Shown piece by piece: positions 11,479 through 20,036 of a stretch of DNA of 64,000 bases. The translations under genes and the position numbers were made by a program. The DNA comes from Neopusillimonas aromaticivorans (GTDB taxonomy: Bacteria > Pseudomonadota > Gammaproteobacteria > Burkholderiales > Burkholderiaceae_B): NCBI RefSeq assembly GCF_030344915.1, contig NZ_CP128233.1, positions 496,001 to 560,000 of the forward strand, read 5' to 3'. Under the pieces are notes generated by a model. That model worked only from the letters and a program-made list of their open reading frames with translations, had not been told where the DNA came from and searched no databases. The first letter of the stretch is position 1; each line of letters begins with the position of its first letter.

Positions 11479-12228
11479 TCACACCGTCAGATAAGCCCTG
11501 CGAATTTCTTCATTTTCGGCCAATTCATCCATGGTGGCTGAATAACGGATCTGACCCTTTTCAAGCACATAGACCCGGTCGGACACCAGTTCGGCAAAAT
11601 GCACATTTTGCTCGGACAGCAAGACACTGACCCCATGCTCTTTCAGCGCAATAATGGTATTGGCCATTTGCTCGACAATCAGGGGCGCCACCCCTTCAGA
11701 GGGCTCATCCAGCAACACCAGAAACGGATTACCCATCAGGGTACGTGCAACGGTCAACATCTGCTGCTCACCGCCACTCATTTGCCCACCCGGACGATCT
11801 TGCATGGCCCCCAGATTGGGAAACAAGGTATACAGCGCCTCGGGCGTCCAGGTGTACGCCGGCGTACCGTCGGGCCAGACCCGTGGCGGCTGGCGACCCA
11901 CCTCGAGGTTCTCGGTAACCGTCAGATCAGAGAACACGCGACGGTCTTCAGGCACAAAACCAATACCTGCACGCGAAATTTCAAAAGGCTGGCGACCACT
12001 GATCTTGCGCCCCATGAACTGGATGTCGCCACGCGACTTTTCGAGCAAACCCATAATTGATTTCAGGGTAGTCGACTTGCCCGCGCCATTACGGCCCATC
12101 AAAGCCACCACCTCACCGCGGCGGATATTCAGATCAACATCGAACAGAATATGCGCGGCACCGTACCAGGCATTGAGCTTGCTGACATTCAGCAACGGTT
12201 CATGGGTATTAAAAGGGGTCTTGCTCAT
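11479..12228 (-). CDS. livF: Branched-chain amino acid-type ABC transporter ATP-binding protein (LivF)
   Basis: Intact 249-aa ATPase of a Liv-type importer. Walker A is GRNGAGKST, the signature is MSGGEQQML, Walker B is FLVLLDEPSEG, and the H-loop is within LLSEQNVHFAEL. The short LivF-type C-terminus ends in NEEIRRAYLTV. The start overlaps the upstream livG stop by 4 nt (ATGA), so they are translationally coupled. It is the last gene of the minus-strand unit livK-livHM-livG-livF. The substrate cannot be read from an ATPase; the setting beside catabolic oxygenases suggests an aromatic or heterocyclic acid rather than leucine. Confidence 0.93.
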   Translation of the reverse strand: MSKTPFNTHEPLLNVSKLNAWYGAAHILFDVDLNIRRGEVVALMGRNGAGKSTTLKSIMGLLEKSRGDIQFMGRKISGRQPFEISRAGIGFVPEDRRVFSDLTVTENLEVGRQPPRVWPDGTPAYTWTPEALYTLFPNLGAMQDRPGGQMSGGEQQMLTVARTLMGNPFLVLLDEPSEGVAPLIVEQMANTIIALKEHGVSVLLSEQNVHFAELVSDRVYVLEKGQIRYSATMDELAENEEIRRAYLTV

Positions 12229-13000
12229 GCCGATGCCTCTGCTTTCTTTTTCTCGAATGTCTTGCCCGAACCAAAATAGACTTCCTGTACCTTCGGGTGA
12301 TTACGAATGTCTTCAGCACTGCCTTCCGCAATCAGCTGACCGCGTGCCAGCACAATCATGCGATCAGCGTACGCAAACACCACATCCATGCTGTGCTCGG
12401 TGAACAGCACGGCCATTTTCCGGTCAATGACCAGCTGCTTGGTCAGGGCCATCAATTCGTTGCGTTCTTTGGGTGCCATACCTGCAGTCGGCTCATCCAT
12501 CAGCAACAGTTTGGGGTCGTTGGCCAGCCCCATGGCCAGCTCAACACGCTTCACATCGCCATAGGCCAGCTCGCTGCAGGCCCGGCCAGCCTGTGCGGCC
12601 ATGCCCACCTGATCGAGCAAGGCCATGGCCTGATCACGGTAATACGAAGCGGCCGGTTTCCAGAACGAATAAATTTTTCGTTTGTGTGCCAGCAAGGCCA
12701 TTTGCACGTTCTCGACGACCGTCAGCGACGCAAACGTCGCCGCAATCTGGAATGTACGCCCAACCCCAGGTAAGCAATTTCACGCGGGGGCAGACGGGTC
12801 AGTTCAACCCCGTCAAGCGTGATTGACCCGGCGGTGGCACGCAACTGACCGTTCACCATATTGAACGTCGTGGTCTTGCCGGCCCCGTTCGGGCCGATAA
12901 GGGCCAGCAGCTCACCCGCCTGCAAATCAAAACTGACACCGTCGACAGCAATATTGCCGCCAAAGGCTTTTCGAAGATCACGAACTTGCAACAAACTCAT
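12225..13000 (-). CDS. livG: Branched-chain amino acid-type ABC transporter ATP-binding protein (LivG; frameshifted)
   Basis: Starts at ATG 13000 (MSLLQVRDLRKAFGGNIAVDG), overlapping the permease stop (ATGA). Walker A is GPNGAGKTT, the signature region ELAYGDVKRVELAM (degenerate, as usual in LivG), Walker B LLLMDEPTAGM, and the H-loop FTEHSMDVVFAYADR. The frame breaks near 12750, between LGLGV and the expected RTFQIAATFASLTVVENV. Restored length is about 258 aa, normal for LivG. It pairs with LivF to drive the fused permease upstream. Confidence 0.9.
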
Positions 13001-14904
13001 TGTGGCTGCTCCTGGCGGGCGGCCCGACGAGCCCCCAGTAATCAAACAGTTCTTTGAAATAACCCGCGATACCCTGCGGAAACGCCAGAACAATCAGCAG
13101 AATCACACCACCAAACATCGCAAGCCAGTACTCGGTCAGACCCATGAAGTAATCTTGCAGGAACTTGAAGGTTGCGGCACCGACGACAGGGCCAATAAGC
13201 GTTTGAACGCCCCCAGCAAGACCATGACGAGACCGTCAACCGACTTGCCCACCCAGATGATTTCCGGTGAGGCGCTACCCTTGGAAAACACATACAGCAC
13301 GCCGGCCAGACCGGCAAATACACCGGCAATCACAAACGCCACCCATTGCACACGCATGACATCTATGCCCAGCGCACCGGCACGCAAAGTGGAGTCACGT
13401 GTCGCGCGCAGGGCGTAGCCAAACGGTGAAAACAGCAATTTGCGCAGGACGATAGCCGAAACCAGCACGACCGCGAATGCGAAGTAATAATAGGCATCGC
13501 CCGAGAGCCAGTCATCGGGCCAGATCCCGATCATGCCGTTGGACCCCCCGTGAAACTGTCCCACTGGTATATGACGGACCAGACAATCTGCCCGAACGCC
13601 AGCGTCAGCATCGCCAGATAGACGCCGGACAAACGCACGCAGAACCAGCCAAACACCACCGCACCGATACCGGCAATGATCGGGGCGAGTGCCATCGACC
13701 AGCCCATGGAAAAGGCAGCGGTCTTGAGCAGCAACGCTGCCGCATAAGCCCCCAGACCGTAGTAAGCCGCATGACCGAACGAGTGCATGCCGCCGGGGCC
13801 CATCATGAAGTGCAGGCTAAGCGCAAACAGGGCGGCGACCATGATGTCCAGTGCCAGCACTGGCGCATACGGCATAAGGTCGGACAACAACGGCAACGCC
13901 GCCACCACCGCCACCACCACCAGCATGAACACCTTGAACGGCATGGAGGCAGGCCGGATCGGAGCCTCAATCGGCGCCGAATTGCGACTGGCGGCAGAAA
14001 CGGTGCCAAACAGCCCCCATGGACGGAACACCAGCACCAACGCCATGAAAATGAACTCGACCACCAGTGTCAGCTTGGGGAATTCAAACGTCATGCCAAA
14101 CAAAGACACCGTACCCAGAGCGATACACATGGCTTTCAGTTCAGCGATGATCAGAGCGGCCACATACGCCCCCGGAATCGACCCCATACCGCCGACCACA
14201 ACGATAACGAACGCATCACCGATCACGCTCAGGTCAAGCGTAAGGTTGGCGGGCAAGCGCGGAATCTGAACCGCCCCGCCCAGCGCTGCCAGAAACGCAC
14301 CCAGTGCAAACACCGCCGTGAACAACCAGGCCTGATTGACACCCAGTGCACCCAGCATTTCACGATCTTGCGTGGCGGCACGAACCAGCGTCCCCCAGCG
14401 GGTACGCGTCAGCAACAACCAAAGCAGGCCCAGCACCACCGGACCGACAAAAATCAAAACCACGTCATATTTGGGAAAATAATGCCCAAGAATCTGGATC
14501 GACCCATTCAGGCCCGGGGCAATCGGCCCCAGCAAATCTTCCGGCCCCCAGATGAACAAAGTGGCATCATTGATGACCAGCACCAGCGCAAAAGTCGCCA
14601 GCAACTGGAACAGTTCGGGCGCCCTGTAAATGCGCCGCAGCAATACAATTTCGATCAAGGCCCCGAATGCACCGACCAGCAAGGCAGCCGCGACCAGACT
14701 GAACCAGAACCCAAATGGACTTTGGCCAAACTGCTGGACGACCGAATAGGCCACATAGATACCCAGCATGTACAACGAACCGTGCGCAAAGTTGACGATG
14801 CGCGTGACACCGAAAATGAGCGAGAGCCCCGCAGCCACCAGAAACAGCGATGACGCCTCGGCCAACCCGTTCAGAATCTGAACAATGAAACCTGACAAGT
14901 CCAT
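12997..14904 (-). CDS. Fused LivH-LivM branched-chain amino acid-type ABC permease (frameshifted)
   Basis: One gene carries both permease halves. Residues 1 to about 300 are LivH-like (MDLSGFIVQILNGLAEASSLFLVAAGLSL.. VVVGGMGSIPGAYVAALI). A linker (SAASRNSAPIEAPIRP) joins this in the same frame, without a stop, to a LivM-like half (DIMVAALFALSLHFMMGPGGMHSFGHAAYYGLGAYAA). The first 458 codons are uninterrupted across the junction, so the fusion is real and not created by a frameshift. Breaks follow near 13545, 13195 and 13040. The restored product is about 635 aa and would contribute both membrane domains to an importer driven by LivG and LivF. Confidence 0.87.
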
Positions 14905-14925
14905 TTGACGCTACCTACCAATTAA

Positions 14926-14959
14926 AAACCTCTGCCACCGGCAACGGTGACAGAGGTTT
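14926..14959 (-). terminator. Attenuating hairpin between livK and the permease gene
   Basis: A near-perfect inverted repeat (AAACCTCTG..CACCG / CGGTG..CAGAGGTTT, TTGC-type loop) is followed on the minus strand by TTTTT. It lies between the livK stop and the permease start. Such hairpins commonly lower expression of membrane genes relative to the binding protein. Confidence 0.8.
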
Positions 14960-14970
14960 GTTGTGTTGCC

Positions 14971-16179
14971 TTAGTCTTCTGCTTTACGCCACTGCTTGAC
15001 CTGCTCGTCGGTGGGCTGCACATCTTTGCCATCGACATAGACAAACTCACCCATGATGCCCTTGCCATCTTTCTTGGCCAGCTTGCCAACATAGATACCC
15101 ATGGTCGACTGGTGATCTTGCGGACGGTAGGTAATGGGGCCAAACGGAGACATCAGCTCAAGACCACGGAATGCCTTGATAAGGGCTTCAGTGTCAGTGG
15201 AACCGGCTTTCTTGATCCCTTCGGCCAGCGAAATAATGGCGGAATACCCGATCACCGTGCCCAAGCGCGGATAGTCATTGAACTTGGCCTGGTAGGCCTC
15301 GAGGAAAGCCTTGTGCTCGGGCGTGTTGATGGCGTACCAGGGGTAGCCCGTCACGATCCAGCCTTCAGGGGTTTCATTGCCCAGCGGGTCAAGGTACTCG
15401 GGCTCGCCCGTCAACAAGCTGACCACAGGAATATTGTCGAAGAAGTTACGTTGTGAACCTGCCCGTACCAGCTTGGCAAGATCGGCGGCGAACAACACGT
15501 TGAATACGGCATCGGGCTTGGCATCCGACAAGGCCTGGATCACGCTGCCGGCATCAACCTTGCCCAGCGGCGAAGCCTGTTCGGCCACGAACTCGACATC
15601 GGGCTGCGCTTCTTTCAGGAGCGCCTTGAAGGTGGCTACAGCCGACTGGCCATATTCGTAGTTGGGGTACACCACCGCCCAGCGCTTTTTATTGAGCTTG
15701 GCGGCTTCGGGAACCAGCATTGCGACCTGCATATAGGTGGAGGTACGCAGACGGAAGGTGTACCGGTTGCCATCCGCCCAGACGATCTTGTCAGTAAGGG
15801 GTTCACTGGCCAGGAAGAAACGTTTCTTTTGCTTGGCAAAGTCAGTGACAGCCAAACCGATATGTGAAAGGAATGTGCCGGTCAGGACATCGACTTTGTC
15901 GCGTGAAATCAGTTCTTCGGCAGCACGTACGGCGTCGCCGGTATTGGAATTGTCATCGCGAATGATCAGTTCGACCTTTTTGCCCAGCAAGCCGCCTGCC
16001 GCATTGATTTGCTCAACGGCCAGTTCCATGCCGTTTTTATAAGGCCCCAAAAACGCAGGCTGGGTCTTGTAACTGTTCAGCTCACCAATTTTCAAAACAT
16101 CTTGTGCGACTGCGGAAGTGCTTACTGCGGCGCCGAGCGCAAGGCCCAGCAGCGATGAATAAAATTTCATGCCTTTCAT
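14971..16179 (-). CDS. livK: Liv-type periplasmic substrate-binding protein
   Basis: Intact 402-aa type I periplasmic binding protein. The signal peptide is MKGMKFYSSLLGLALGA..STSAVAQ, and the mature protein starts near DVLKIGELNSYKTQPA. Typical elements are NGMELAVEQINAAGGLLGKKV and VEYD-like strands (VYPNYEYGQSA). ATG 16179 is preferred because AGGA lies 7 nt upstream; ATG 16170 is an alternative. It would capture the substrate and dock on the LivHM fusion encoded next. The family includes binders of aromatic acids as well as leucine; the ligand here is unknown. It is separated from the permease by a hairpin that probably keeps this gene the most highly expressed of the unit. Confidence 0.92.
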   Translation of the reverse strand: MKGMKFYSSLLGLALGAAVSTSAVAQDVLKIGELNSYKTQPAFLGPYKNGMELAVEQINAAGGLLGKKVELIIRDDNSNTGDAVRAAEELISRDKVDVLTGTFLSHIGLAVTDFAKQKKRFFLASEPLTDKIVWADGNRYTFRLRTSTYMQVAMLVPEAAKLNKKRWAVVYPNYEYGQSAVATFKALLKEAQPDVEFVAEQASPLGKVDAGSVIQALSDAKPDAVFNVLFAADLAKLVRAGSQRNFFDNIPVVSLLTGEPEYLDPLGNETPEGWIVTGYPWYAINTPEHKAFLEAYQAKFNDYPRLGTVIGYSAIISLAEGIKKAGSTDTEALIKAFRGLELMSPFGPITYRPQDHQSTMGIYVGKLAKKDGKGIMGEFVYVDGKDVQPTDEQVKQWRKAED

Positions 16180-16440
16180 GTCAGTTTCCTAAGAGATGCG
16201 CCTTTACCCAGACGGCACCGGCAAAAACGCTATTGCTAAAAGTAAAGCACCAATCAAGTGTACACACGTAACTTTTGCGCCACAAGACAGTAAAACCTAG
16301 GGATAAACCCTTGATTTTCAAAGCCAACCAAAAACAAAATGCGGACATCAAGTCCGCATTTAAAACCAAGGCGCTGAAATAAAACGAAGTTTTCCAACGC
16401 CTCTGGAAAAACAACTATTTAAAGCGTATACATTACATAT
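16180..16440. promoter_or_regulatory. livK upstream region with GTGTACAC palindrome (16258-16265)
   Basis: An AT-rich 261-bp spacer between marR and livK, both on the minus strand. It must hold the livK promoter. On the minus strand GTGTACAC is followed immediately by TTGATT, a plausible -35 hexamer, with no clear -10. The decamer AGTGTACACA is identical to that in the Mo-hydroxylase promoter. No coding frame is convincing here. Confidence 0.4.
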
Positions 16441-16922
16441 TTACGAACCCTCGAGCTCATCCGCCTGACACATTTTCTGCAACAGATAGACCAAAGCCAA
16501 GCGTTCGGCAGGGTTGAAACTCGCAAACGTTTTCTCGGTAATCTCGAATGCGAACGGCACCATTGACTGCACCAGCGCAAGCCCGGCCGGCATCAGGCTG
16601 ACCAGCACCTTGCGCCGGTCGGCTTCATCATGACGCACGCCGATCAGTTTGCGCACCTTGAGCCGGTCGATCACCCCCGCACGGTCGCCTGATCAATGGC
16701 TGTTCGCTTGACGATCTCGCTGAGCGAACAGGCACCGCTGTCGCGCACAGCACAAAGCACAACAAACTGTGCCGCCGTAAGTTGGGTGTCGGGGATGATT
16801 TGCTGAAACAGCGCCGTATGACGCTGATAGGCGCGGCGCAGCAGATGGCCGACCTGCTGGGAGAAATCATATTCCTGGCTGTCGGCTGCCGCCCCTTGGG
16901 CTGGCGTTTGCGTTTCGGACAT
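16441..16922 (-). CDS. MarR-family transcriptional regulator (frameshifted)
   Basis: Winged-helix repressor of about 160 aa. Residues 25-60 form the dimer helix (QQVGHLLRRAYQRHTALFQ). The helix-turn-helix is around LSEIVKRTAIDQATVRGVIDRL and the wing is RHDEADRRKVLVSLMPAG, all standard for MarR. The frame breaks at about 16674, between TVRG and VIDRLKVR, in a run of C on the plus strand. It starts at ATG 16922. MarR proteins usually sense aromatic acids and repress nearby genes, so it probably controls the livK unit downstream, perhaps also the Mo-hydroxylase genes through the shared GTGTACAC site; this is inference. Confidence 0.88.
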
Positions 16923-17030
16923 CGCGGACTCGGTCGAGTGAAAAAAGGGGGACGATGCGACGTGAATCTATCATAAATTATCATCTGCGCTTTTGCAGAT
17001 TACGACACACACCTTTATTTTTCAAACGTT

Positions 17031-17059
17031 AAGACAAGAGTTTATAAATGTGCCATAAT
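17031..17059 (+). promoter_or_regulatory. Promoter of tRNA-Pro
   Basis: AAGACA (17031-17036) and CATAAT (17054-17059) are separated by exactly 17 bp and sit 11 bp before the mature tRNA. This is a sigma-70 type arrangement. Confidence 0.6.
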
Positions 17060-17070
17060 TGCGGTCTTGT

Positions 17071-17147
<77 letters not shown>

Positions 17148-17153
17148 CCTTAC

Positions 17154-17189
17154 AAAAAAAGGCTTGTGCCCTGCGCACAAGCCTTTTTT
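17154..17189 (+). terminator. Rho-independent terminator after tRNA-Pro
   Basis: GGCTTGTGC pairs with GCACAAGCC around a short loop, flanked by an A-run before and TTTTTT after. It can work in both directions. Confidence 0.9.
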
Positions 17190-17283
17190 CTTTGGTGCGC
17201 CCGTTATGAACTCCCCTTCAGAAACTGGATCAGCGTCCAACTTCTGAAGGTCAGTTCAACCCAGGTGCACTGTGGAACACCCC

Positions 17284-18113
17284 TCAGGCTTTGGGGTTCA
17301 GCACGAAGTCATATTCAACCAGGTAACGACCATCCGGTTGCTCAACCCAGTCGCAAACCAACGACGAACGCACGGCAAATACGGCATCTGAATCGATATA
17401 GTCACTGTTGTTGCGGAAAATATGGGTGATCAGGGTTTCGTAGCCATCGGCCTTGATCAGAAAATGCAGGTGAGCAGGACGCCAGGGTGACGACCTGTCG
17501 CTTCAAGCATCTGGCCCACAGGGCCATCGTGCGGGATCGGGTACGGCACCGCCAGAATCGAATCAAAAGAGTAACGACCTTCGGCATCGGTATGCACGAT
17601 GCCGCGAGCCTGCGCTCCTGACACTTCGGGCTTCTGGACGTCATACAACCCGTTCTCGTCAGACTGCCAGACATCAAGCATGGCATTGGCCACCGGCTTG
17701 CCATCGATACCACGCACCGTACCGCGTACCGTGCAGGGCGTACCGGTTGCGCCATTGGAAATGTCTGTACCGAGATCATACTCAGGGGCACCATCAACGT
17801 GGAACGGCCCGAAGACCGTTGCCTCGGTACAGGCCGCTGGCTTTTCGTTGTTCATGGCTACAGTCAGCATCGACAGACCCAGCACATCAGACAAGAGGAT
17901 GAATTCCTGACGACGGTCATCTGTGATGTGGCCACAACGGGTAATGAAATCAATACCTTTGAACCACTCTTCTTCGGTCAGTTTCACTTCGCGGGCAAAC
18001 GCGTGCAGGTGCTGGACCAGACTGGTCATGATTTCTTTAAGTCGCGCATCGGGGGTACCCTCAAAGCTTTTGACAACAGCCTGGGTAATGGTGTCCTGAT
18101 TCAGATTGATCAT
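17284..18113 (-). CDS. Intradiol ring-cleavage dioxygenase, hydroxyquinol 1,2-dioxygenase type (frameshifted)
   Basis: A non-heme Fe(III) enzyme that opens a catecholic ring between the hydroxyls. The N-terminal helical dimerisation domain (MINLNQDTITQAVVKSF..HAFAREVKLTEEEWFKGIDF) and the line TEATVFGPFHVDGAP are of the catechol/hydroxyquinol dioxygenase family. Iron ligands are two Tyr (ENGLYDVQ, GRYSFDS) and two His in GRHPWRPAHLHF, the latter seen only after correcting a frameshift near 17470. Restored length is about 276 aa. It starts at ATG 18113 and is divergent from a LysR gene, the usual regulator arrangement. The nearby FAD monooxygenase fits a hydroxyquinol (1,2,4-trihydroxybenzene) branch that would yield maleylacetate, but no maleylacetate reductase is in the window. 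Catechol 1,2-dioxygenase is the alternative. Confidence 0.87.
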
Positions 18114-18134
18114 CTCATCGTCTCCGTTAATGGG

Positions 18135-18144
18135 TGAAATTTCA
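18135..18144. promoter_or_regulatory. Candidate LysR operator TGAAATTTCA
   Basis: A perfect 10-bp AT-rich palindrome in the 109-bp spacer between the dioxygenase and the divergent lysR gene. LysR-type regulators bind dyads in such divergent spacers. Its position alone supports the call. Confidence 0.4.
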
Positions 18145-18222
18145 AACAGCACGTCACTGTACAATTGCTTTTTTAAACGCAAACCATTAAAAGCGAAAAA
18201 CACTTTTCCGGAAAAAGAAACA

Positions 18223-19227
18223 ATGGACCGTCTCAGCGAACTGGAGCTGCTGGTCAAAATTGCAGAATCAGGCCATATCGGGCGTGCTGCCGAAGCCCTC
18301 GACCTGTCACGGCCGGCCGCATCACGGATGCTGGCAGCCCTTGAAAAAAGACTGGGCACCCGTCTTGTTGAACGCAATACCCGGCGGGTTTTCATTACCG
18401 ATGCCGGACAGACTTTTGTTGAGCGCGCCCGCCACATCCTGCACGAACTGCAAGACGCCGAGCTTAGCCTGACGCGCAAGACACTTGACCCGTCGGGCAC
18501 GCTTCGGGTGGGCTCATCGCTTTCGTTTGCGATGCACCAGATCGCCCCGCGCCTTCGAAAATTCCGAACACTTTACCCGCGACTTGACGTTTTGCTGGAA
18601 ACGCAGAATCGTTATGGCAGCGGCCCCGACGACCATCTGGACATTGCCATACGAACACGCGAGTTCGAGCCTGACAGCAGCCTGACCATACGTCGACTGG
18701 CAACCACAAACCGGGTTCTGTGCGCCTCACCGGCCTATGTTGCCCAACGCGGCACACCCAAAACACCCGACGATCTGCTGACACATGATTTTCTGGTCTA
18801 CACCCACGCCAACCGGGCCCATGAGCTTTGGCTGTCACAACACGGCTATCATGAAACCGTCAAACTACGCGCCGTGCTTGAGTCCAATGAAGGACAAGTC
18901 TTGCGGGCGGCGGCACTGGATGGTCTGGGCATTCTGGTCCAGCCCAACTACATTGTCTACAACGACCTGGTATCGGGGCGCCTGTTGCCCTTGCTGACCG
19001 ATTGGCAGCTGCCCCAGTTGCATATCAATATGGCTTACCGAACGCGCGAGCATTTGCCGGCCAAAACGCGGGCATTTATTGAGTTCATGGTGGCCGAGTT
19101 TGCCGCCAACAATTATGAACGTCGCTGGACCAGCAACATGGGGCTCAAAAAATCGACCCCGGCCGCTAAACCGGGGCCAATGCCGGCCGCGGACGACCCG
19201 CCAGCTCAAGCGCAGCATCAAGGCTGA
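18223..19227 (+). CDS. LysR-family transcriptional regulator
   Basis: Intact 334-aa regulator starting at ATG 18223 (MDRLSELELLVKIAESG). The N-terminal helix-turn-helix (HIGRAAEALDLSRPAASRMLAALE, RLVERNTRR) is followed by an effector-binding domain of two Rossmann-like lobes (LRVGSSLSFAMHQIAPRLRKF, HLDIAIRTREFEPDSSL, SNEGQVLRAAALDGLGILVQP). It is divergent from the ring-cleavage dioxygenase, so it probably activates that gene in response to the aromatic substrate or an intermediate. The C-terminal tail (KKSTPAAKPGPMPAADDPP) is low in complexity and overlaps the 3' end of the opposing tetR gene by about 60 nt. Confidence 0.92.
   Translation: MDRLSELELLVKIAESGHIGRAAEALDLSRPAASRMLAALEKRLGTRLVERNTRRVFITDAGQTFVERARHILHELQDAELSLTRKTLDPSGTLRVGSSLSFAMHQIAPRLRKFRTLYPRLDVLLETQNRYGSGPDDHLDIAIRTREFEPDSSLTIRRLATTNRVLCASPAYVAQRGTPKTPDDLLTHDFLVYTHANRAHELWLSQHGYHETVKLRAVLESNEGQVLRAAALDGLGILVQPNYIVYNDLVSGRLLPLLTDWQLPQLHINMAYRTREHLPAKTRAFIEFMVAEFAANNYERRWTSNMGLKKSTPAAKPGPMPAADDPPAQAQHQG
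19157..19176. terminator. GC hairpin in the convergent lysR/tetR overlap
   Basis: CCCCGG pairs with CCGGGG around an 8-nt loop. It lies inside the overlapping 3' coding ends of the two convergent regulator genes and may act as a bidirectional terminator. No T-run follows, so it is weak evidence. Confidence 0.35.
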
Positions 19228-19804
19228 TGCCCGTCATGCACAGCAAACGAACAATGACCTGATCCAGCGTATCGGGCGACACTTCATCGGTCGTGACCGC
19301 CAGACCGATGCCGACAATCGCATGGCAGGTCAAACGCCAGATCAGCTCCGGGTTTGAAAGACGGAAACGCCCCGCATCTGCAGCACGGCGCAAATCACGA
19401 ATGGCAAACGGGCCCATGCGCTGATACAGCGCATTCGCAATGACCTCGGAACGATACAGCAACTGCCGCCAGCGCACGTCGTTGATCGCAGTCTCAACCA
19501 CGGTTCGCACACCGTAGGCATAAACCTGTGCCGGGTCATCAAAGGTATCGGTGACCGCCTCGATGCGCAATGCCAGATTGTGCATCATGTTTTCCAGCAC
19601 AGCGACGGCCAGATCATCTTTGGACTTGAAGTAGTTGTAAACCGTCCCCGCACCGACATCCGCCTTTTCGGCAATTTCATGCATGGTTGCGGCATCAATG
19701 CCTTTTTCGGACATCACGGCACTGGCCGCTTGTATCAGCGCTTCGCGATTGCGCTCTTGACGCCGGGCGACACGCCCCTGCCGGGCTTCAATTTTCTGGG
19801 TCAT
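19166..19804 (-). CDS. TetR-family transcriptional regulator
   Basis: Intact 212-aa repressor. The N-terminal TetR helix-turn-helix is clear: REALIQAASAVMSEKGIDAATMHEIAEKADVGAGTVYNYFKSKDDLAVAVL. The C-terminal helical domain (from about residue 75) would bind the inducer and dimerise. It is divergent from the FAD monooxygenase gene, with a 232-bp spacer containing an inverted repeat and a pair of direct repeats (19945-19994), so it probably controls that gene and the importer genes after it. The ligand is unknown; an aromatic compound is likely from context. Confidence 0.92.
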   Translation of the reverse strand: MTQKIEARQGRVARRQERNREALIQAASAVMSEKGIDAATMHEIAEKADVGAGTVYNYFKSKDDLAVAVLENMMHNLALRIEAVTDTFDDPAQVYAYGVRTVVETAINDVRWRQLLYRSEVIANALYQRMGPFAIRDLRRAADAGRFRLSNPELIWRLTCHAIVGIGLAVTTDEVSPDTLDQVIVRLLCMTGISLDAALELAGRPRPALAPV

Positions 19805-19944
19805 TCAAACGCCCTTGATTTATCGAGACGGCCGCCATTTTAAGCCAGTCAGCACACCAGCAGACCAGTGGCCCCACGACCTGCGCCATTGTCCTCACCC
19901 TCTGGCGATCCAGGACATATCACTGAACGCCTAGGGAAAACACG

Positions 19945-19994
19945 AAATGAACGTCATTCATTTTCGGTTTAAATTCACATCCGGTTTAAATTCA
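19945..19994. promoter_or_regulatory. Operator-like repeats upstream of the FAD monooxygenase
   Basis: Two signals lie close together. An inverted repeat AAATGAA-CGTCA-TTCATTT (19945-19963) has 7-bp arms, a size usual for TetR operators. Two direct copies of CGGTTTAAATTCA (19965-19977 and 19982-19994) follow with a 17-bp period. The start codon of the monooxygenase is about 40 bp further on. Confidence 0.5.
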
Positions 19995-20036
19995 AAGATT
20001 GTGCCAGGTGGCACAGCCCTGCAACAGGAGACATTC

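Noticed and set aside
13477..14853. 458-codon frame on the plus strand opposite the LivHM fusion
   Set aside because: Its translation is rich in Arg, His and Gln and low in hydrophobic cores, as expected from the antisense of a membrane protein.
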